From Acheta domesticus (Eukaryota > Arthropoda > Insecta > Orthoptera > Gryllidae), in NCBI GenBank assembly GCA_031308135.1, contig JAHLJT010008446.1:163809125-163873124 (forward strand): a DNA stretch of 64,000 bases, written 5' to 3'. The notes beneath the pieces are model-generated. The model made no database searches and had not been told where the DNA came from. It saw nothing but the letters and a program-made list of their open reading frames with translations. Below, one piece after another: positions 45,242 through 57,215 of this stretch (position 1 is the first letter of the stretch; every line of letters begins with the position of its first letter). The position numbers and the translations under genes were made by a program.

Positions 45242-47292
45242 CGAAGCACGGTGGTCTGAACAGGGTCGAAACGCGCGCATAGGCACCCAATTTTAATTTT
45301 TGAAATAGGATTATTTCTTGATAAATATCAATTCTATATACTTCAAATTACTAGAAATCAAAAAAAAAATTAATTTGTATCAATGCTTACAGCCATACGA
45401 CACCCTCAAAGCTATACCTTTCACACGAGGAAAAACTCAGCCACTCAAGCAGTGAAAATACTTATTTTTCATTGTTTATAACTTTTTCCTTAATCAACTT
45501 TTCCACTTCCAGGAATTTTATGCGCTTTTATATACCCTTGTAAATATATTAAAGCCTTTGCAGTGTCAATTATTTTTATTTTTAATTTAATTAAGCCTTA
45601 CGTAATTAAGGTGTGCATAAACCTCTTATTCCGTTAACTAAGTAAACGTTCACAAGCAATTACATAAAAACACGAAAAAACACGTCACTGAAATTAATAT
45701 ATTTTATTTAGTTAACATTATTGAACATTTTTTAGTTGAGATCAGCTGCCCCGGTCTGCCCCTCTCAGAATTATGACCGTTTAAGGTTTACGTTAATGAT
45801 GCTTGGAAAGAGCATTATTACCTCCGGACATAATACCAAGAACGTTTACTTCTTGAAAATGTTTAATCTTCTCAACTTTCGAATTTCCATTAATTGCATA
45901 ATATTTTCAATTTCTTTTCAAACATATTCCTTCCTTTAATTTGCCGAATTTCATTGTTTTTCAATGAATTTAAACATATGAAATTGAGATTTGCAGAACT
46001 GAAACATGCAATAAGTGACATTTGACAAGCAGTAACATTAAAACCTTTAAAACATCTCTTTGAAATTAAAGTATGTTATTAAATAAACATTTGTAATTAG
46101 TTTTTTGCTGACAACAACCACCTTGGCCAACCTCTTTCAAAATGTCTATTTAAACTGTACATGACGATAATCAAATGAAGCGTGATTTTCATTAATTAAG
46201 TGATCTTTGACCTGAAAGTACACAAAAACAAGTAAGAACACTTCCATGAAATTAATAACTATTATTAAATGGACATTTGTTAATGTTTTTTCAACATCAG
46301 CCGCCTCGGCTGGCCCCTTTTAAATTGGCGACCATTTTAAGTTTACATGACGAGGTATGAAAGAAAGCGTCATTTTCGTTAATTAAGTTATTTTTGACGG
46401 GGAATTACACGAAAACACCCAAAAACATGCCCATGAACCATTATTAATTGGACATTTGTTAAATTTTTTCTCTAACAACAGCCGCCTCGGCTGGCCTCTT
46501 ATAAAATGGCGACCGTTAAAAGTTTACTTGAGGTTTGAAATAAAGCGCCATTTCCAGAACTAAGTGATCTTTGACGGACAATTACTGGAAAACAAAAAAC
46601 ATTTCTGTTAAATTTATAACTATAATTAATTGGACATTTGTTAATATTTTTCGTTAATAACAACCGCCTCAGCCTGCCTCTTTTAAAATAGAGACCGTTT
46701 GAAGTTTTCATGACGAGATTTGAAAGAAAGCGCCTTATCCAAAAGTAAGTGATTTTTGACGAGCAATTACACAAAAACAACTAAACACACTTTCATGAAA
46801 CTAATAAATGTTAAATAAGTGGACATTTGGTGTTATGTTTTCGTTAACAAGAGTCACCTTGGCCTCACTTTTGAAAATGGCGAAAGTTTAAATTTTACAT
46901 GACGACCTTTGAAAAAAGTGCCATTTCAATTAAGTGATTTTAATTAAGTGATCATTGACGAGCAATTATAATACAACATAGAAACACGTCTCCGTGAAAT
47001 AAATATTTGATATTAAGTGAACAATTGAAAAAAAAATTTCGTCACCCGGAATTGCCTCTCTCTGTGGAAGTGCAGTCGGCAGTCGATGCGTCAGCGCTGT
47101 ATGTCATCCCAGAGGTGGCATAATAAATAAATAAATAAACAATATAAATTAAGTGGAATATTATTATTTCACATCTACAACATGATACGTTAGATTCATA
47201 CTCAAAAAGCCGTTTTAAAATCACTAAATAAATAGTTATTTAACTTAACATTCTATGCGCGCTTTTTGACCCCTTCAGACCACCGTGCGACG
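45242..47292. mobile_element. Transib-like element with tandem-repeat interior
   Basis: The ends start CACGGTGGTCTGAA (45,247) and, on the minus strand from 47,287, CACGGTGGTCTGAA again. The pair stays alignable for roughly 40 bp to GCGCGCATAG. The flanking pentamers are CGAAG (45,242-45,246) and CGACG (47,288-47,292), agreeing at 4 of 5. A CACGGTG start with a GC-rich 5-bp duplication suggests Transib. No transposase is seen; the interior is mostly a tandem array. It is non-autonomous and sits in the split jockey element. Confidence 0.65.
45722..47030 (+). repeat. Tandem array of about 185-bp units
   Basis: A landmark resembling GGACATTTGTTAA recurs at 45,722, 45,910, 46,084, 46,271, 46,450, 46,632, 46,821 and 47,018, spacings of 174-197 bp. 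Each unit also has a CCGCCTCGGCTGGCC-like block and ATGACGAGGTTTGAAAGAAA. Units are diverged, and central units (46,271-46,821) are the most alike. Confidence 0.88.
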
Positions 47293-47505
47293 CGACGCCT
47301 GGTGTGTAACAGCCGCCTGACGTATCCCCCCCCACCGCCCCCGCCACTCTTCCGCAGGCTTCGTTCCCGCTGCTTCGGCGGCCAAGCGCTCCGGCCTCAG
47401 CCGATGGCTTTTTGCTTTCGAGTCGTCTTTCTGATGAGCTCTGCTCAGAGGCGGGATTTCGGATCTTTTATTGGGAGGGAGGGTCATATTTGGGTGCTAT
47501 TATAA
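47293..47505 (-). pseudogene. Possible jockey linker fragment
   Basis: A GC-rich 70-codon minus-strand frame lies directly at the Transib-like boundary. Its composition matches the jockey halves and its position fits the endonuclease-RT linker. There is no diagnostic motif, so the assignment rests on context only. Confidence 0.3.
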
Positions 47506-48115
47506 ACAGGATTCGTTTATATTAATATGTTTATATTAATTCGTTATTCGTTTATATTATATTAATATTATATATAAGGACACATTCGTTTATATTAATG
47601 CTTCAATTAAATGTGCTGCAATTATATACACTGTTTTCAGTGTTGTTAATTATTTAATTGATAATTATTGAATGTTATTAATTAGATTACTTGACACATA
47701 GGTAACGATCCTAATTATTATTTGCACGGTCCGAACTCTAAATTCAACGATGCACTTTTCTCAGAGAATCATGTATAGAAATATCGAAAATATATATTAT
47801 TTATTATGATCACAAATGTTTATACATCATTGTGGGATACATATATTAAATTCTACATTAATAAATTCTTTTAATTAAAATGCAATCTTCTGTTCTTGGC
47901 ATCATCGAAAGTATTACGGTCACAATATGAGCTCCCACTCTTAGTTCGACTTCAAATAAATGAATTAAGTGATTTTTTATAAAAAAACAAACAAACAAAT
48001 ACGATAGGCCTAACTTCATCTTCCAACATTTGTGTAGACTTTATAAAAAATATGAACTTTATTAACTATTCAGAAAGTGGAGAAAAATCAATAATTAAAA
48101 AAAAGTCATGTTTGA
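47506..48115. other. AT-rich, no gene recognised
   Basis: TTTATATTAAT-type repeats near 47,510-47,600, then featureless AT-rich sequence. Confidence 0.5.
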
Positions 48116-48120
48116 AAAAC

Positions 48121-49546
48121 TAGTGGTGCTACATAACGGCACAGACGTTCTTGTATTAGTTTCCTATTTTCTTTGATTTTGACGAGCTATTCGAATTTCC
48201 CTCATACTCTTACCAGCTGGCATCTATCGCTGCCCAAAGAACATTTTTAAACTTTTCACAAATTATTGGTTTCCTAATAGAACCGAAATATTACTTTAAG
48301 AATATTTAAGAACAGTAGAACCTCGTCCTTAATGACAATTTTCATTACAAAAATTTGGACCCGTTTTTAAGAATATGGCGTTTAAGCGCTACTGTAAATT
48401 CGAAATTTGAAGCTCCTTTTTACAGAAAGTTATTGAGTTTTCGAAAACATTCATTCGAAGTTATTCGAAACACTGTATCTGACAAATACATAGTGTTTAC
48501 AAATTGCTGAAAATGTGCATACTAACGGTGGGAGAGAGCTTTCAAAAGATTGTGTAATTTTGAAAAAAGATAAAATACCCCAAAATGAATTTAGTCATAT
48601 TAAAATTTGCAAATAGTATTATCCGTTCGAAAAGTTTGAAAAACATTGGAACTATTTATGGGAAAATGGCGTTTGAGCGTTCTTGAAAATGCGGAAATTT
48701 GAGTTTCCACAGAATACGGTTGTTTTCGAGAAACTTTATATCACATTATTTAAAGCACATATACTTATAAATATAATAATGTAAATACAAATTGTCGCTA
48801 AAGCATATACTAAAGCCGTTAGAGACAAGTCAAAATTAGTGGTGCTACAGAATGGCACAGACTTTCCGGTATTAGTTTTCTCTTTCCGTTGGTCTCGGCT
48901 AGCAATTCTGACTTGACACATATTCAAGCCAGCTGCCATCTGTCACCGCCCAAATTACTTTTTTAAAACATTTCTTAATTTTTTGGTTTCTTAAAAGTAG
49001 AACGGGAATATTATTTTAATAATTTAAAAAACAGTAAAACCTCGTCCTAAATGGCAACTTAAAAAAAATTAGAGCCTTTTTAAGAGAATTGCGTTTCATC
49101 GCTACTGTAAATGCGAAATTTGAAGCTCTTTTTTACAGGAATCTTTTGTTTTCAAAAAATGTTATTTGAAGTCATTTAAAGCTCTTTCACTCACAAATAC
49201 AATAGTGTTTACAAATTGTAGGAAACGTGCATATTAACGGTGTGAGAAATCTTAAAAAATGACATTTGTGTAATTTTTGGAAAACAAGAAAAAACACCCC
49301 AAAAGAGTACAATTGGCACTATCCGGTCGAAAAATTTGAAGAAAAATTTGGAGCCATTTTTGAGAAAATAGCGTTTGAGCGTTTCTGAAAATACGGAATT
49401 TTGTGCTTGTTTTCATAGAAAACGGTTGAGTTTTCGAGATTCTTTACTTGACATTATTTGAAGCACATGTACTCATAAATATATATAATAATGTGAACAA
49501 ATTACCGCTAATGTAAATATTAACGACGTGAGATACAAGTCAAAAA
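48121..49546 (+). repeat. Tandem duplication of a 716-bp unit
   Basis: Unit 1 starts at 48,121 (TAGTGGTGCTACATAACGGC) and unit 2 at 48,837 (TAGTGGTGCTACAGAATGGC). They stay co-linear to 49,546. Each unit holds two related halves marked by ATGGCGTTTGAGCG-like words (48,374, 48,665, 49,088, 49,368). The GTGCTATAGAATGGCAC word also occurs in family A (26,850), so the two families are related. Confidence 0.85.
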
Positions 49547-50335
49547 CATATTTTTGTATTTTGTGAAAAACCAAAAGAATAGAGCAATATGTCGTTGATG
49601 TCATCTCACAGAGTAGATTTAGTACTATCCCTTCCAAAATTTTAAAGAAAAAAATTTGGAGAATTTTGGACAAAATCTGGATTTTGTATTTTTTTTTTTT
49701 TCAAATAGCACATTTTGCACGCAATATTGCGGGAAAACGACTTAACTTTCAAAAAAATGTACATAACCTTAATGAAAGATCTCACTTTGGGAAACATGTT
49801 GGTGCAAAACTCTCTATCTTCAATTTCTAGTTGTAGGAAGACGCCGAAAAAAATTGAAACTTTAGCAATGTTCAGAAATTTAGAGTTAAAATGTGAAAAT
49901 CGAACCAATGCTACCTGTATAAGTGTATTTTACTCTATTCTTACCAGAAATTTTTTAAAAAATGGAGTCGTTTTTGAGAACATGTTGAAAATATCCGTGG
50001 GGCTTTTATGTAAAGTACTCCCAAAAATTAATGAATGTTTTTCAAAATCAAAGAGCTTTGACGCAGGCCAAATGGACACGGATTTCTTGAATTTGGAAAA
50101 AATTATACGCACACTGACGGACGTTTGGTTTCAATTGGTTTTTCGGTATCAAGGACCATCAAAAGAGGGATTCTGGCTACACCGCGTGTTAGAGGATTCT
50201 TTTTTCTTAATTTAACAACTGGATTTATCCGCTTTTTCGTTATCACGGCCCGCAATGAATTTATTTCTGCCTAAAATTTTCTGCCGTTTTTTCGCGTAGC
50301 ATTACATAACTTACATAGCATTACATTAAATAGCG
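49547..50335 (-). repeat. Family A repeat, inverted copy
   Basis: On the minus strand it starts near 50,310 with TGCTACGCGAAAAAACGGCA and continues through AAAAAGCGGATAAATCCAG, GGTCCTTGATACCGAAAAAC and CAATATTGCGTGCAAAATGT. It directly abuts the jockey endonuclease at about 50,340. Confidence 0.75.
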
Positions 50336-50344
50336 AATTCGCGA

Positions 50345-51510
50345 AGACTTCTCTTTTTGTTGCGTCGTCTCACGCGTAAGTCGGCCGAGGTGGTGGAACG
50401 CCGGGCGCCACCGTCCCGGCGTTGCTCTGTGTCGGGCTGTTTACTCCCGGTTTGCGGCCCAGCGCACGAAAAGATCCCATATGTGCCTCTCGTGAAGATT
50501 GCATTTTGAAATTGTTTCAGACCATTCAGCAGCTCTCCTCCGGTTGAGATGAACGGAATTCTCTGCTTAGATTGCGCGCCCGCTCTCCGTCAACGGGATC
50601 ACCATAGCGGCAATGAACTTAAATAGTTCTGCGCAATTCTCTTAAAATCCTTCGTTGCTCAATTGTGAGCTTAGGGCTAGAATTCTCTTCTCGTGTGACA
50701 GTTTTGTTCTGCTTGAAAGCCGATTTCAACGTCGCAGTGAAGTGATTCACTGCTTCGTCGATCTCTGCCTCGTATTTAGTGATTTCTACTCAAGCCGAAA
50801 ATTCAGCTGTGTTGCGAAATCTGCCCAGTTCGTGTCACACGATGTTCGAAAATTATCTCGGTGTACTGGTACAAGGGACGTCACTGCACATGTTACCGGG
50901 TTATGATCGGAATCCAGTGCGGCGATAGAGCGGAGAACCACGCACTCAACGCCTTTCACGATCATAAAATCAATAACACCCGGGTTCCTGTTACGGTCTT
51001 CCGGGAAATGTGTAGAGCTATTCGGTGCGCAGAGCTCTACGCCCCGCCTTGTCGCTACAAGATTGGCAATTTTACTGCCGTTTCTGTTTGCGCCGAGGCC
51101 CCCCCTGAACTATGTCTGGCGTTAAAGTCACCCAGAAGGACGACTTTGGAATTTAATGCGAGAAGTGCATCAATTCCAGTCGGATCTAAGGTTTGGACAG
51201 GGCAGTAGACGGACACGACTAGGAGTCGGCCGTTTCCTACCCAGACGTACTAGCCTACCCAGACCGCCTCCTACCCAGAGCGTTTCCTACCCAGACCGCC
51301 TCTAGAGACGCCAGAGAAGCAGCAGGGATTTCAGCTTCGAGCTGCGGCAGTTCGCGGCGCAGCGCTATCGCCACGCCACCACCTGGCCTGCCAACGCGGT
51401 CTCGGCGATAAACAGCGAATCCCCGGAGTTTGAATTCGCGTTCATCGCTGAGCCACGTTTCTTGTAAAGCCAAGATGTCAAGTTGAAGTTCAACTGCAAA
51501 ATGCACTTCG
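50345..51510 (-). pseudogene. Jockey endonuclease domain (EEP)
   Basis: The minus frame 51,506-51,255 reads LDILALQETWLSDEREF (catalytic Glu), FAVYRRDRVGRPGGGVAIAL, the start of an APE-like endonuclease. After a damaged stretch, VVLLGDFNARHS at 51,148-51,113 gives the Asp/Asn motif. The domain then decays with stops to about 50,350, where a family A copy starts. It lies 60 bp downstream of ORF1 in the same orientation, as expected in a two-ORF element. Confidence 0.85.
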
Positions 51511-51568
51511 CGCGTTCCAAGTGCAGGAGCGGAGAGGTGCTGTTCGCATAGCTACGTTGTGAGGTTGT

Positions 51569-53770
51569 CTAGACATTGTCAGGCAACAAGGCGAGTATTT
51601 GCCCCATCATTCCCAAGAACTGGCTCTTGGTTAATGACGGCGATGCAGTTGCGGGTGTAGTGGGCGCCGCTCCGGTCGCCCCTGATGGCGGTGCGCTGAC
51701 ACTGGTGTGGTTCGCTGCGCCGGGGCGCTGTGCGATCACGTTCCAGGCCGACCCGCCGCGAACTGCCGACTGAGGCGCCTCTTTTGTGTTAGAAACGCGC
51801 TTTCTGGTGGTTCTCTCAGTCGCTCGCACGTGTTCCACTGCTCGCTCGTCTGAAAGACATGTGGGCTGCGTGCAGTGGCTACATCTTGTGTAAGATACGG
51901 CGTGATTCTGCTTGCAGTTGCAGCAGACAGGTTTTAAGTTAAAACTGCCCCGCTTTGGACAATGCGCCATACCGCGTTTGTCGTCCCCTGCAGGGTGATC
52001 CCCCCCCCCCGTGCAGAGGCGACAGCGCACAACGTTCGCACAATTGCGAGCTGTGTGGCCCCAGCGGCAGCATCTCAAGCGAAAGCGTGGTCGCGCCCAC
52101 CTTTCGCGTTCGACCACGACAGCAAAAGATTCTATCTGCTGCAACCGATAAATTGTACGCGACTGGGCGTTGTCACGAAGTGTGACAGTACCAGTACCGC
52201 CTAGTTTCGGTGCATACTGCACCTTCAGGCACACCTGAACCAAGGTTCCTGGCGACCGTGGTTTCTTTGAGCAGCCAAATCTGTTTGACTGCTAGAAGTT
52301 CGTAACCGAGCTCTCTCAGCTGCGTGGTCGCGTCCTCCTCAGTGTACCCTTGCGGGAGTCCTCTTACAAAAACTGAGAAATTTTTCAGTTTTGAGACGGG
52401 GGCGGGTACGAGTAAGAGAAGATGTTCTCGCTGCGCGCATAGCGCTCCGCCTCTGCGCACGCCACACGGTGAAAAGTGTGGATCTCGTACGCTATCCGTC
52501 TGCCTCGGGTGGTGACCTTCGCTATGGTCGCCTTGTGCCCAGTCGTGGGCCCAAGTACCCACCCGTGACGCAATACCGAATCAGAACTGATATTCAGTCT
52601 GATTCGGTATGGTCTCTTCGGCGGCCGTGAAGCGACTACCGGAGGAGCCGGCCCCGGCGTTCTCATCTGCGGGCCGACCGCGCTGGCGTCCGGAGACGAG
52701 CGGCCAGCCGTCTGACTGATCGCCGCCTTCGGGAAGGGATCCAGGGGAATGCTGCAATAGTTCGGGGCTCGGTGGCGCACTCACCAGACCTTGCTGCTGC
52801 TGTTGTTGAGTAGACGCGGCTGCTGGGGCGCCAGGGGCCGCTGGGGTCCCGCCCGTCGTCTTTCCCGCTCGCCTGCGCCTCCTCCTGCGCTTCTTTTTTC
52901 GGCCGGGCGAGCTTTGCTGCTCGTCGGCCGTATCGGTCGTTTGCTCCGAGGAGCCTTTTCGTTGGCAAGCGCGTTTTGCCGGCGGGGAGCTGGCGGCGCG
53001 GTGTCGGAGCTCTCGGGCTGGGCGGCTGAGAGCTCGCCGGCCAATCGCAGCGCAGCGATGTTGACCAATCCGGTCGTCTCGCCGCGCGGAGTGGGGGCCG
53101 GGTTGCACTCGTCGCCGCCAGGGGCGCTGGGGGCAACTCCGCGGATGCAGATGGACAAGTCGGGCTGCGGCGCCGCTTCGATGAAGGTAAAATAGAAGGG
53201 GCTGCTGATAGCGAGAGGCGCTGCTCGAAGGAGCGCGTCAGCTCTCGCACGTGCTGCCCCGAGGGGCGCCTGGCGCCTGCGGGATGACAGGCGGGGGCTC
53301 CGCGGAGAGCGGTGGCCCCTGCGCAGCCCGCGCGGCGCTCACGCCGGCGAGGAGCTCGCTCCCGCGCCGACGCCCCGGAAGGAGCTCCAGTATTCCAGCA
53401 GGGCGTGGCTGTTCCCCAGGGCGAAGGCACAGATGACGACGCTGGGGATGCTGGCGAGCACGGTTTCCATGCTGGCGGCGTCAGGTGTGGTAGATGGCGG
53501 TGGTGCGGTGATATGCGCCGCTGACAGCTGCTTTGCCAGCAGCGGGCCCAGTTGACGTGTGATCGGTGGTGGTGGTGGTGGTGGTGGTGGTGGCGGCGGC
53601 GCCGGCATTCCAAAATGCACGTTGCTTGTCGCTGGGAAGCCCTCGGCGCCCACCATAATGATGACATTGACTGGCGTGGTAGCTGTCAGCTTCTCCACGC
53701 TGGATACGTAGATGAGCTCGCGAGCGCTTAGCGAGCGCCTCCGCTCGTTTGGTTGCTCTCCTGAGGCCAT
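51569..53770 (-). pseudogene. Jockey ORF1 (gag-like RNA-binding protein)
   Basis: A start at 53,770 (MASGEQPNERRRSLSAREL) fits the first long frame. An expanded Pro run from a GGT microsatellite (53,564-53,600) follows, then an Ala/Pro/Arg-rich low-complexity region in shifting frames. At 52,390-52,270 comes NFSVFVRGLPQGYTEEDATT, a PRE_C2HC domain. The last frame (52,243-51,569) has zinc knuckles: RCCRWGHTARNC (first Cys replaced by Arg), CRLCTGGGDH and CNCKQNHAVSYTRC. Frameshifts and compositional drift make it a pseudogene. It is very GC-rich compared with the surrounding repeats. Confidence 0.85.
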
Positions 53771-54189
53771 GGCTGGCCTGGCTAACGGCACATTTTGCTC
53801 ACACAAGAAGAGTGGGTCCCGCGAGAGCAGAGCTCGATCGCGGGGAAACTCAGCCCCCGCTGCGTTCCCACACGGCGTTCCGCTCAACACCTCGTGAGAG
53901 CAAAGCTCAATCACGAGTACTCTCAGGTACTAGCCGTGCAAGGAAAGCAATGCGTACTTTCCGCTCAACACAGCGTGGGAGCAAAGCTCAACCACGTGTG
54001 CCAGGTACTCAACGCGCCGCAGCAGAGACTAAGTGTTCGAAGTGCGAGCCGGAACGGAGCGGAGAAAGCTGGGATGCTGTCACCACGCCGCGGATGTTAC
54101 ATGCTGATGCGCTGCTTCACACTGCACTGGTGTTTTGTTTTTCATTTTCCCCCCTCCAGTTACCCTGGAATGTAATTTTTTTGGCATGT
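53771..54189 (-). other. Probable 5' UTR of the jockey element
   Basis: GC-rich to about 54,090, with tandem-like GAGCAAAGCTCAA words at 53,905-53,990, then AT-rich. No separate gene. Confidence 0.4.
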
Positions 54190-54905
54190 CTCCCACGTCG
54201 TTAATATTTACTTTAGAGGCGATTTGTTCATATATTTACGAGTACATGTGCTTTAAATAATATCCAGTAATGTTTTTCGAGAACTCAACCAGTTTTTGTG
54301 AAAAGTAGCTCAAAATTTCTCATTTTCTGAAACGCTCAAACGCCATTTTCTCATAATGGCTTCAATTTTTTTTGAAACTTTTGCTACGGATAGTGCTAAT
54401 TGCACTCTTTAACATTTCGTAAAGTTCATTTTGGGATATTTTTTCGTTTTTTCAAAATTACACAAATGTAATTTTTGACAGATCTCTCACATGTTTATTT
54501 TGCACATTACCAGTAATTTGTAAACATTATTATATTTGTTAGTAAAGTGCTTTAAATGACTTTAAGTGAAGTTTTTGAAAAAAAAAATTCTGTGAAAAAG
54601 TTTCACGTTTCGCATTTTTAGAGTCGCTTAAACGCCATTTTGTTACAAACAGCTACAAATTTTTAAAAGAAAATTGCCATTTAGCACAAGGTTTTTGTGT
54701 TTTTTAATATTTTAAAATTAATATTTCCGTTCTACCATTAGGAAACAAGAAAATGAAGAAAATGTCAAAAATTGTATTTTGGGCGGCGATAAATGGCAGG
54801 TGGCAAGAGTATGTGGTAATTCCAAATAGCTAGCCCAGACCCAAGGAAATAGAAAGGTAATACGGGAAAGTATGTGCCATTCTGTAGCACCGCTAGTTTC
54901 CTTGT
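54190..54905 (-). repeat. Inverted copy of the 716-bp unit
   Basis: Read on the minus strand it starts TAGCGGTGCTACAGAATGGC at 54,897 and follows the units at 48,121-49,546, including both halves (CAAACGCCATTTTCTCATAA near 54,347 and a second CAAACGCC-like block near 54,630). It lies beyond the jockey ORF1, so the jockey 5' half is flanked by units in opposite orientation. Confidence 0.85.
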
Positions 54906-55380
54906 ACAATAATATTCTCCGTATAAAAATCAACTTCAGTACATTTGTATCTACCATTAGGTTTGAAAACAAATCCAGAATTACAATCATATTCAGCTAA
55001 TTTATGTCCAATATGTGTATTTTTTCACCAATTCATACTCAATTGCCTTCAATGATTTTTCTAATTTTTTGGAGTATCAGGGGAATCATATAATTGTTTT
55101 TAAAATAATTATGGTAATGGATTGATGTTGAAGATACATAAGAATACAAAATGCTTTCTCCTTACCGCTCACCGCCATTTTTTAAATACTGCTGTAACTG
55201 CCATCTGACGTTAACTGAGGTAATTACAATTGTTGCATAACGAAACTTTCGGTTTGTCTATCAACCGCAGCAACTATAATAATCGTATTTATTTCTACCG
55301 CCTAAAAAAAAAAATCACGAAACCCCAACAATCATTTTGAACAACAGTAAGATTAGTAAAGTTAAAAGTAAGATTCTGTC
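54906..55380. other. No gene recognised
   Basis: AT-rich. May include the 3' end of the RT relic that follows. Confidence 0.45.
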
Positions 55381-56020
55381 AACTCTTAGTTCGTAATATT
55401 ATGTAAACAATACGTACGAGGGTACGTCAATACGTTGGCAAACCACTGACGTAAGACGTACCGGCCTATGATTTTACATAATACAGTTTTGTCCTCACTT
55501 TTCAAAGTTGGTACGACAAAAGCTAATTTCCAATCATCATGTACTTTTGAATTGTTCAAGGACATGTGAAATATTCTAATTAGGTACGGTAATATTGTTT
55601 CTCCTAGTTATGTCCGTAGCAATGTCGTGTCGACCCCTTCACTTACCATTTTTCATTGATTTTGCTATATTACGTAGAACGGTTTACTTCAATATTAGAC
55701 TGATTTTTAACCTAAAACCATTGAATTAGTGGATTTTTCGTATTGCTTTTCAAAACCGAACTGGAAAACTAATTAAATTCTATAGGTTTTGCGCGATCTT
55801 GTGTGATGAGAGAGTCTCCATTTTCACGAACCGGGATATCCTCTTTCATGAAACTATTCCCTTCTTCTACCAACATATTTATAAAATCCTGTCCAGTTAT
55901 TTCTCTTCTCCCCTAGAATATTTTTAAATACATTTCCAGAGCAATTTTGTTTTCTCGCTCCATTTCTTTTGATGTCTTGTACAATTGACTCTAGCAGCTT
56001 TTATTAGGATCTTTCGTGGA
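55380..56020 (-). pseudogene. Non-LTR element: linker and start of RT
   Basis: Minus-strand reading gives KTSKEMERENKIALEMYL at 55,960, EEGNSFMKEDIPVRENGDSL near 55,840, then near 55,470 NHRPVRLTSVVCQRI, equal to the YRPVSLTSVVCK motif that opens the RT of a jockey/CR1-like family. The catalytic YADD part is missing, so the 3' end is lost. This piece continues the endonuclease at 57,216-57,750, with a mariner in between. Confidence 0.75.
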
Positions 56021-57215
56021 TATGCAAGTCAAATTTCGCAAGCACAGCTTCATTGGTTTTGCCGCTAGTGTGCGTGGAATGTCATTGTGCAAGTAAAATG
56101 GCGAGTATGGAGAGAATCAAGAACCGTGGCGTCATTGAATATCTTCATTTGAAGGGAATGTCGCCGAAAAAAATTGTGGAGGACATGTAAAAGACACTTG
56201 AAGACAGTGCTCCGTCGTATGCGACAGTGAAAATCTGGGTGGCAGACTTCAGGAGAGGAAGAATCAGTGTGGAAGAGGCGCGAAGGAGTGGGAGGCCCGC
56301 CACCGTTGCCTCAGATGAAAACGTGACTGCAGTTCACGATCTGATAATGCAGGATCGCCAAACAACCCTGCAACACATTGAGGTCACATTTCGAATCTCC
56401 TATAAGCGAGCACACGACATTATTGTGGATATTTTGGGAATGTGAAAAGTGTCTTCTCGATGGATCCCGAAAGATCTGAATGCAGATCAGAAAAGGGAAC
56501 GAGTGCTGTGCTGTGAAGAAATCGTCCACCATTTTGAAGCGGATGAAGACGCTTTTCTCGGAAGGTACGTAACAATGGATCAAAAGTGGATTCACCACTT
56601 TGATCCTGAGATAAAGCAACAGCCTCCACAATGGAAACATCCCTCATCCCGTACCCCCAAAAAATGTCGTGCGCAGAAATCAGCCGGGAAAGTGATGGCG
56701 TCTGTCTTCTGGGATGCAGAAGGAGTTATTCTGGTAGATTTCCTGCATAAGGGCATAACAATCAATGCATCATACTATTGCACCCTTCTGCGACATTTGA
56801 AAGGAGAGTTAAAGAAAAAAAGGCGTGTGAAGTTGGAGCTCGGTGTTCTTTTGCATCAGGACAACGTACCGGCGCACAAAGCCTTCGCAACCCAGCAAAC
56901 TCTGCATGACTGCGGGTTCGAATTGTTACGTCATCCTCCATGTTCTCCAGATTTGGCTCCATCAGACTTCTTTCTTTTCCCAAATCTGAAAACGAATCTA
57001 AAAGGACGACGGTTTGACAGTGCCATGATTGATGCTGTAAGTGCCTGGTTGGACTCGAAATCAAAAACCTTTTATTTGAATGATTTGCGAAAGTTGTATA
57101 ATCGTGCCAGCAAGTGTATTAATGTAAGGTTATTATGTTAAAGATTAAATTAGTTTCATGAAATTTCTGCAACGATTTCAATGTTAAGCTAGAAACTTTT
57201 CGACCACCCCTCGAA
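56020..57215 (+). mobile_element. Mariner element, nearly intact transposase
   Basis: The transposase frame 56,098-57,141 (347 codons) is open apart from TAA at codon 31 and TGA at codon 116. A helix-turn-helix region (IEYLHLKGMSPKKIVEDM; WVADFRRGRISVEEARRSGR) is followed by VTMDQKWIHHFDPE (first Asp), LHQDNVPAHKA (second Asp) and PPCSPDLAPSDFFLFPNLK (third Asp), with 34 residues between the last two: the mariner DD34D signature. The 3' terminus ACTTTTCGACCACCCCTCG ends at 57,215. A matching left terminus is not found near 56,020, so the 5' end appears lost. Orientation is opposite to the non-LTR host element. Confidence 0.92.

Noticed and set aside
52663..53667. 334-codon minus-strand ORF
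   Set aside because: Arg/Pro/His-rich composition in a frame that does not carry the ORF1 motifs; it is a by-product of GC-rich jockey ORF1 sequence.
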